From an uncultured Alistipes sp. (lineage in GTDB: Bacteria > Bacteroidota > Bacteroidia > Bacteroidales > Rikenellaceae), in contig CAJUAV010000011.1 of NCBI GenBank assembly GCA_910584485.1, forward strand, positions 1 to 64,000: 64,000 nucleotides of DNA. Direction: 5' to 3'. Of this stretch, positions 59,818 through 64,000 are shown piece after piece (positions within the stretch are counted from its first letter, which is position 1; each line of letters begins with the position of its first letter). Position numbers and translations under genes: made by a program. The notes beneath the pieces are model-generated. The model made no database searches. It saw only the letters and a list, made by a program, of their open reading frames with translations, and was not told the origin of the DNA.

Positions 59818-61116
59818 CTACCGATCCCGCACGTAGCGCACCGAAAACCCGTAGGTCGACGAGAGCGTCTTCACCTGCTGCGCGCCGCCGTCGGCCGTAA
59901 ACAGCAGCACATGGCTCTCCGAATCCGCAGCAGTGGTTCCCAGCAGGTAGCTTTTCTGGCTGTGATTATTCAACGAAGATTGCCAGAAACCCGCCTCCGC
60001 ATAGAACCCGCTGCCCGTATCCGCGCCGATCAATGCCGTCAGCTCCTCTGCTGTCGGCAGATGCCAGCCCGAGGGGCAGAGCGCGGCCGCCGTCGCCGCA
60101 TCGTAGAGCAACCCCGCCGTCGCAACCGTCGAAGAGCCCGTCGAGGGGTACCAGACCCCCTTATTTCCCCCGACCGCAACCGCCTCGGGAATCGTACGGA
60201 GGTTCTCCGCCATCCAGGTCGCGTCGCCGATCGTTCGAAGCGCATAGCGCTCCGTGCCGATCGTCAGCGTCGCTTCGTCCTGCGGAGGTTCGGGATCCTG
60301 CGGTCCTTCGGGCTGCTCCGTCACCAAATCACCGCCCTCCGACCAATCCTCGATCGTGCCCGACAGCACGAGCGACAACGCCTCTTCGGTCAGCGTCAGC
60401 GCCAGCCGATAGCGGCGACCGCCCTGCAGGGCCACCGATACGGTGCGACGGTAGCTCTTGTCGCCGATGGTCGTCACCTCGACCGCCAGTTCGCCCGTCT
60501 GCGGCACCAGAATCGCCGCATAGCCCGCGTCGGTGGCTTTCGGCGTCACCGTCATCGCCGCCGCATCCTCCGCCGCCGCTGCCGTCAACCGGTTCCAGTC
60601 GAGCGTCGCCGTTCCTTTCAGTCCCGAGAGGGCGATCGACGAAATCGCCCGACCCGTCTCGTTCGTCACCGTCAACGCCAGCTGCGACAGCAGGTGGCGG
60701 AAGGTCATCGATACGGCCGCCGAAGTCGGCAGCACCCCTTCGCTACGGGCCCCCAACAGATCCGAGGCCGAGAGGTCCGCCTCCTGGTTCGAGGCGATTT
60801 CGAAGCGTTGCGGGAAACCCGAAGCCGAGAAGGGATAGTAAGCCGTCAGGGTGGCGCCGTCGCTGCGGTCCGCATACCACGACAGCTCCGTCGAGCCGAA
60901 CGACGTACCGTCGTAGGTCAGCGGCACGTTCGCCGCATAGCTGCCCGACGCACGGTCCACGTTCAGACCGATGCAGTCGCCCCGCTCGAAATCGAGCGAC
61001 GTGACGCGGGTCAGCAGCTGCGGGCGGATACGCAGCAACGAGGTTTCGGGGGAGGACTCTTTCGTGCAGCTCGAAAGCAACGAGCAGAGCAGCACCATTC
61101 GGAACAGCGGACGCAT
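59818..61116 (-). CDS. Fimbrillin-family lipoprotein with C-terminal FISUMP domain
   Basis: Surface lipoprotein of 432 residues. Lipobox CSLLSSC near 11-17 is followed by TKE, fitting surface display. Residues about 20-270 resemble fimbrillin-like proteins (FERGDCIGLNVD, LSWYADRSDGATLTAYYPFS, SMTFRHLLSQLALTVTN). A Pro/Glu-rich linker (EQPEGPQDPEPPQDE) joins a FISUMP domain (about 285-432): IGDATWMAENLRTIPEA, ALCPSGWHLPTAEELTALIG and YGFSVRYVRD. Such proteins form or decorate adhesive fibres. No partner genes are adjacent. Confidence 0.82.
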   Translation of the reverse strand: MRPLFRMVLLCSLLSSCTKESSPETSLLRIRPQLLTRVTSLDFERGDCIGLNVDRASGSYAANVPLTYDGTSFGSTELSWYADRSDGATLTAYYPFSASGFPQRFEIASNQEADLSASDLLGARSEGVLPTSAAVSMTFRHLLSQLALTVTNETGRAISSIALSGLKGTATLDWNRLTAAAAEDAAAMTVTPKATDAGYAAILVPQTGELAVEVTTIGDKSYRRTVSVALQGGRRYRLALTLTEEALSLVLSGTIEDWSEGGDLVTEQPEGPQDPEPPQDEATLTIGTERYALRTIGDATWMAENLRTIPEAVAVGGNKGVWYPSTGSSTVATAGLLYDAATAAALCPSGWHLPTAEELTALIGADTGSGFYAEAGFWQSSLNNHSQKSYLLGTTAADSESHVLLFTADGGAQQVKTLSSTYGFSVRYVRDR

Positions 61117-61400
61117 GGCAAACGGATTTTAAAGGTGTAGGGAAGCGGTTCGAGGGCTTCCTTTACACAAATTTATCGTTTCTGATCCGTATTTCCAACT
61201 TTTGACAACACTTTTTTTCGACGTCCGTCCGCACAAAAAGCGCTGATTATCACAGTTTATACAAAATATCGAAATCCAAATTCGATTATTTGTATTATTG
61301 ATTTTGATTATAGAATAAAACATACGCACACCCAAGGCGGCGTTTGTTTATTCGGTCGGGATGCGCTATCTTTGGGAATCGATCCGCAACCTTTTTTTCC
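61117..61400. promoter_or_regulatory. AT-rich divergent promoter region
   Basis: No gene. For the fimbrillin gene the minus strand has TTG (61198-61196), 20 bp, TAAATTTG (61175-61168). For the phosphodiesterase the plus strand has TTTG (61343-61346), 20 bp, TATCTTTG (61367-61374). Both fit the Bacteroidetes pattern well. Confidence 0.75.
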
Positions 61401-61901
61401 ATGAAACGCATCGGCATCATCTCCGACACCCACGGCACCTTCGACGAGGTGCTGCGCTATTTTTTGCGCGACGTCGACGAAATCTGGCATGCGGGCGACA
61501 TCGGGTCGCTCGAACTGGCCGACGAAATCGCCGCCTTCAAGCCGCTGCGAGCCGTCAGCGGCAACATCGACGGCGGCATGACACGCCGCGTCTATCCCGA
61601 TTTCGCCGCCTTCACCTGCGAACAGGTCGCAGTCCTCATGACCCACATCGGCGGCTATCCGCGTCGGTACGATCCGCGCGCCGTGCAACGCATCCAGGCG
61701 ATGCGGCCCAAGCTCTTCATCGCGGGACACTCGCATATCCTGAAGATCCAGTACGACCCTGTCTACGACCTGCTGGCCGTCAACCCCGGGGCGGCGGGCC
61801 GCTACGGGCTGCACAAGGTGCGGACCGCCCTGCGGCTGACGATCGACGGCAGCGACCTGCGCGACATGGAGATCGGCGAATGGCCGAGGTGCGAAAAATA
61901 G
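61401..61901 (+). CDS. YfcE/MJ0936-like metallophosphoesterase
   Basis: Cytoplasmic calcineurin-like phosphodiesterase of 166 residues. Metal ligands are in ISDTHG (6-11), IWHAGDIGS near 30-38, SGNID near 54-58, MTHIGG near 80-85 and FIAGHSHILK near 110-119. The set GDxHG, GD, GNxD, GHTH is nearly complete, with SDTHG and GHSH variants. The length matches the YfcE family, which hydrolyses phosphodiesters of unclear natural identity. It converges with radC, 27 bp away. Confidence 0.9.
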   Translation: MKRIGIISDTHGTFDEVLRYFLRDVDEIWHAGDIGSLELADEIAAFKPLRAVSGNIDGGMTRRVYPDFAAFTCEQVAVLMTHIGGYPRRYDPRAVQRIQAMRPKLFIAGHSHILKIQYDPVYDLLAVNPGAAGRYGLHKVRTALRLTIDGSDLRDMEIGEWPRCEK

Positions 61902-61928
61902 CAACGGGGATTCAGGAAAAGAGAGCCG

Positions 61929-62561
61929 CTACAGCAGACCTGCGCGGCGGAACGAGAAATCGCCTTCGCGGGCGATGACCAGATGGTCCAGCAGGCGGAT
62001 ATCGAAGAGCGCCGCCGCCTCGGCGATGCGGCGGGTCAGCCGCCGGTCCTGCTCGCTCGGCTCGGCCGCTCCCGACGGGTGGTTGTGGACCAGAATCAGT
62101 TTGGTGGCGAGCAGCTCGAGGGCACGTTTGACCACCAGCCGATGGTCGACCACCGTTCCCTCCACGCCGCCCTGGCTGATGCGCTGCCGCTCGATCACGC
62201 GGTTCGACGAGGTGAGGTAGATCGCCCAGCACTCCTCGTAGGCCAGCCGTTCGAGCTGCGGACGCATCCAGCGCGCGGCATCGTCGCTCGTGTCGATGAT
62301 GACCGCCGCTCCCGCATCGGTTTGCGATGCCCGCCGTCCGAACTCGGCCGCCAGGTGCAGCAGCTGCGCCCGTCGCAGTCCCAGTCCGCCGATCATGCGC
62401 AGCCGCGGCCGCTCGGCCGCCGCAATGCGTTCGAGCGAACCGCCGAAGACCTCCAGCAGCCGCTGCGCCGTCGCGGCATCGCCCACCAGCAGCGTCAGCA
62501 GCTCGGCATCGCTCAACGCGCCCGCGCCGCGCACCTCCAGTTTATCGTACAGGAATCGCAT
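61929..62561 (-). CDS. radC: RadC family JAB-domain protein
   Basis: Protein of 210 residues with an HhH-like N-terminus (LSDAELLTLLVGDAATAQRLL) and a C-terminal MPN/JAB metal site, LILVHNHPSGAAEPSEQD near 165-182 (HxHPSG...D). Despite the name it is not shown to repair DNA; its function is unknown. The start follows rnc by 15 bp, so the two are probably co-transcribed. Family length is normally about 225-230, so this copy is slightly short at the N-terminus, lacking the usual RPRE-rich opening. Confidence 0.9.
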   Translation of the reverse strand: MRFLYDKLEVRGAGALSDAELLTLLVGDAATAQRLLEVFGGSLERIAAAERPRLRMIGGLGLRRAQLLHLAAEFGRRASQTDAGAAVIIDTSDDAARWMRPQLERLAYEECWAIYLTSSNRVIERQRISQGGVEGTVVDHRLVVKRALELLATKLILVHNHPSGAAEPSEQDRRLTRRIAEAAALFDIRLLDHLVIAREGDFSFRRAGLL

Positions 62562-62576
62562 TTCGGTGGGGTTACG

Positions 62577-63383
62577 TTACTGCGCGGCCCGACGCTCCGT
62601 CCGCACCGCCGAACGCTCCAGCCGATCGACCCGATCGAGCAGCGAAGCGGACTGTTCGTCGCTCACGAAACCCGCCACCGAAAAGGCGGCGTGCTGCTCC
62701 GCCTCCTTCTTCGATTCGCCCGAGCCGTGGCCCACCTCCAGCCCGTCGATCATCACCGTCGTATAGAAGAGCGGATGGTTCGTGCGGGAGCCTTTGTCGA
62801 AGGTCGTTTCGAACGAAAAACGATGGTGGTTCTTCTGGCACCACTCGATCAGGCGGCTCTTGAAATCGTTCTCCGAAGCGGTCAGCTGCTCCATGTCGAG
62901 CAGGCGGAAATAGATGCGGTTGATAAGCAGCCGATTGACGAAATTGTACCCCTGGTCGAGGTAGATCGCCCCCATCATCGCCTCGAACGCGTCGCCGTAG
63001 ATGTGCTTCTGCGTCACCCCGGGCGCCTGGTTGAGAATCAGATGGCGATCCAGCCCCAACTGCTCGGCCAGCCCGTTGAGCGACTGCCGCGAGACGATCT
63101 TCGACCGCAGCTGCGTCAGGAAGCCCTCGTCCCGATCGGGAAATTCGATGAAGAGGTAATCCGACGTCACCGCCTCGATCACCGCGTCGCCCAGGTATTC
63201 GAGTCGTTCGTTGTTGATCGAACGGCCGTCGGGCAGCAGCACCGACGCCGACTTGTGGATCAGCGCGAGTTTGTAGAGCTCGATGTTGTTCGGAATGAAC
63301 CCGAACAGATCGTCGACCATCGCATAATAATGTTTGTCGGCACCGAAGCGGCGGCGGAAGGGGCGCAGGAGAAAATCGAGCAC
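62577..63383 (-). CDS. rnc: Ribonuclease III
   Basis: Cuts double-stranded RNA in rRNA and mRNA processing, 268 residues. The signature is NNERLEYLGDAVIEAVTSDY near 57-76. A second metal site lies in YGDAFEAMMGAIYLDQG near 128-144. The double-stranded RNA-binding domain (RLIEWCQKNHHRFSFETT, later GSGESKKEAEQHAA) occupies the last third. The start is GTG at 63383; no in-frame ATG lies just upstream. The C-terminal 30 residues are an extra charged tail. In many Bacteroidetes the order is acpP-fabF-rnc; here fabF is absent between acpP and rnc. Confidence 0.95.
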   Translation of the reverse strand: MLDFLLRPFRRRFGADKHYYAMVDDLFGFIPNNIELYKLALIHKSASVLLPDGRSINNERLEYLGDAVIEAVTSDYLFIEFPDRDEGFLTQLRSKIVSRQSLNGLAEQLGLDRHLILNQAPGVTQKHIYGDAFEAMMGAIYLDQGYNFVNRLLINRIYFRLLDMEQLTASENDFKSRLIEWCQKNHHRFSFETTFDKGSRTNHPLFYTTVMIDGLEVGHGSGESKKEAEQHAAFSVAGFVSDEQSASLLDRVDRLERSAVRTERRAAQ

Positions 63384-63421
63384 GGCGGAAGCGGATTTAA
63401 GGGATCAGCGGGGTAAAAGAC

Positions 63422-63470
63422 AAAAAAACGGGCTGCGCCGAGGGGCGTGGTGTCCCCTCGGCAGAGCCCT
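63422..63470 (-). terminator. Intrinsic terminator after acpP
   Basis: On the minus strand GGGCTCTGCCGAGGGG pairs with CCCCTCGGCGCAGCCC (one mismatch), then seven T. It lies between acpP and rnc. Confidence 0.9.
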
Positions 63471-63491
63471 TTGTTTCATCGGCGGACGAAA

Positions 63492-63728
63492 CTATTTCTT
63501 GTGCTCCTCGATGTACTTGAGCACATCGCCGACCGTCGTGATCTTCTCGGCGTCCTCGTCGGGAATCTGCAGGTCGAAAGCCTTCTCGAACTCCATGATG
63601 AGCTCTACGGTATCGAGCGAATCCGCACCGAGGTGGTTCGTGAAGCTTGCTTCGGGCGTAACCTCCGACTCCTTGACACCCAGTTTATCGACGATGATCT
63701 CGACAACTTTTGCTTGAATTTCAGACAT
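63492..63728 (-). CDS. acpP: Acyl carrier protein
   Basis: Carries growing fatty acids on a phosphopantetheine arm, 78 residues. The attachment Ser is in GADSLDTVELIMEFEKAFD near 34-52. The protein is acidic and the length is standard. It ends at a strong terminator and so is probably monocistronic. A -7 box lies 64 bp upstream. The fatty-acid synthase gene fabF, commonly next door, is not present. Confidence 0.97.
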   Translation of the reverse strand: MSEIQAKVVEIIVDKLGVKESEVTPEASFTNHLGADSLDTVELIMEFEKAFDLQIPDEDAEKITTVGDVLKYIEEHKK

Positions 63729-63792
63729 GATGATAAGTTTTTAGTGAAACAAATATGTTTGTCGTTTTGTAAATTTCCAACGTAATTTCGCG

Positions 63793-63800
63793 CAAAAGTA
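63793..63800 (-). promoter_or_regulatory. -7 box of acpP
   Basis: The minus strand reads TACTTTTG. A TTG lies 22 bp upstream (63825-63823), slightly more than the usual spacing. Confidence 0.55.
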
Positions 63801-63813
63801 ACACTTTTTTTAT

Positions 63814-63821
63814 TACTTTTG
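63814..63821 (+). promoter_or_regulatory. -7 box of pepE
   Basis: TACTTTTG, 82 bp before the pepE start and divergent from the acpP box. Confidence 0.45.
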
Positions 63822-63903
63822 ACAAGTGAGGGCGATTTTTTCATGCGAAAAATTCCGCCATTTAGAACAATAAACACCCTAACAACCGACCGATCAAAAA
63901 CTT

Positions 63904-64000
63904 ATGAATGTTCTGCTGATTTCCAATTCCACCAATGCGGGCGAGGAATACCTGCGCTATCCGCTGCCCGAAATCGCCCGCGTGTTGCAAAGCGTGCGGG
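63904..64000 (+). CDS. pepE: Dipeptidase E-like peptidase, N-terminal part (cut by window edge)
   Basis: Only the first 32 codons are present. The opening MNVLLISNSTNAGEEYLRYP followed by LPEIARVL matches peptidase E, an aspartyl dipeptidase of the S51 family that cuts dipeptides with N-terminal Asp. The catalytic Ser lies beyond the window. The short fragment limits certainty. The gene diverges from acpP across a promoter region of about 175 bp. Confidence 0.7.
   Translation, partial: MNVLLISNSTNAGEEYLRYPLPEIARVLQSVR

Overview
The window is a chromosomal segment of a high-GC member of the Bacteroidales, most like Alistipes or another Rikenellaceae. The reasons are Bacteroidetes-type promoters (TTTG-N20-TAnnTTTG) before many genes, SusC/TonB-type receptors with carboxypeptidase-regulatory domains, a fimbrillin-like lipoprotein, a BtuG-type B12 lipoprotein, and DUF4924, PspC/GIN-domain and RadC proteins. 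No plasmid, phage or complete insertion sequence is visible. The many long antisense open frames come from GC-rich codon bias.

Layout. 1-2930: start of alaS (minus), diverging from two M23 endopeptidases and a HAD phosphatase. 3336-8396: five-gene redox operon of heterodisulfide-reductase-like proteins (HdrC, HdrB, HdrA, small HdrC, fused HdrE/D). 8528-8603: initiator tRNA. 8644-9498: DUF6492-like protein. 10382-13449: PspC-PadR-GIN-PspC operon. 13827-17037: phosphofructokinase, adenosine-kinase-like PfkB kinase, tatA, tatC. 18192-20228: glycogen branching enzyme (minus). 20320-23567: POT transporter, MBL hydrolase, SDR. 24604-28909 (minus): operon of PiT-PhoU phosphate transporter, SH3 membrane protein, DUF4924 and an SMR exporter. 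29162-32293: small AT-richer carboxypeptidase-regulatory-domain protein and an outer-membrane barrel. 33455-36330: YjbR protein and uvrB. 36343-44762: vitamin B12 uptake locus, namely a surface lipoprotein, a cobalamin riboswitch, BtuG-like, BtuB-like, BtuF, BtuC and BtuD. 45443-49492 (minus): small Cys-containing protein, TonB receptor, HMA protein and KDG kinase. 50017-54247: recQ, a 3'-5' exonuclease and an RlmI-like methyltransferase. 54620-58100 (minus): GrpB, tsf, rpsB, rpsI, rplM. 58733-61116 (minus): DUF3592-like protein and a fimbrillin/FISUMP lipoprotein. 61401-64000: phosphodiesterase, radC, rnc, acpP and the start of pepE.

The most unusual feature is non-coding. Nearly every large intergenic gap holds a GC-rich modular repeat built from nested stem-loops. 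The paired arms change together between modules. Three large copies (17311-17947, 23716-24475, 32352-32992) also share an AT-rich end carrying a -7-like box and a conserved region able to form a pseudoknot. This looks like an undescribed structured RNA or REP-like element family. Further points of note are the Hdr/DsrMK-like operon, five probable leaderless promoters, and the B12 locus with an extra surface lipoprotein outside riboswitch control.
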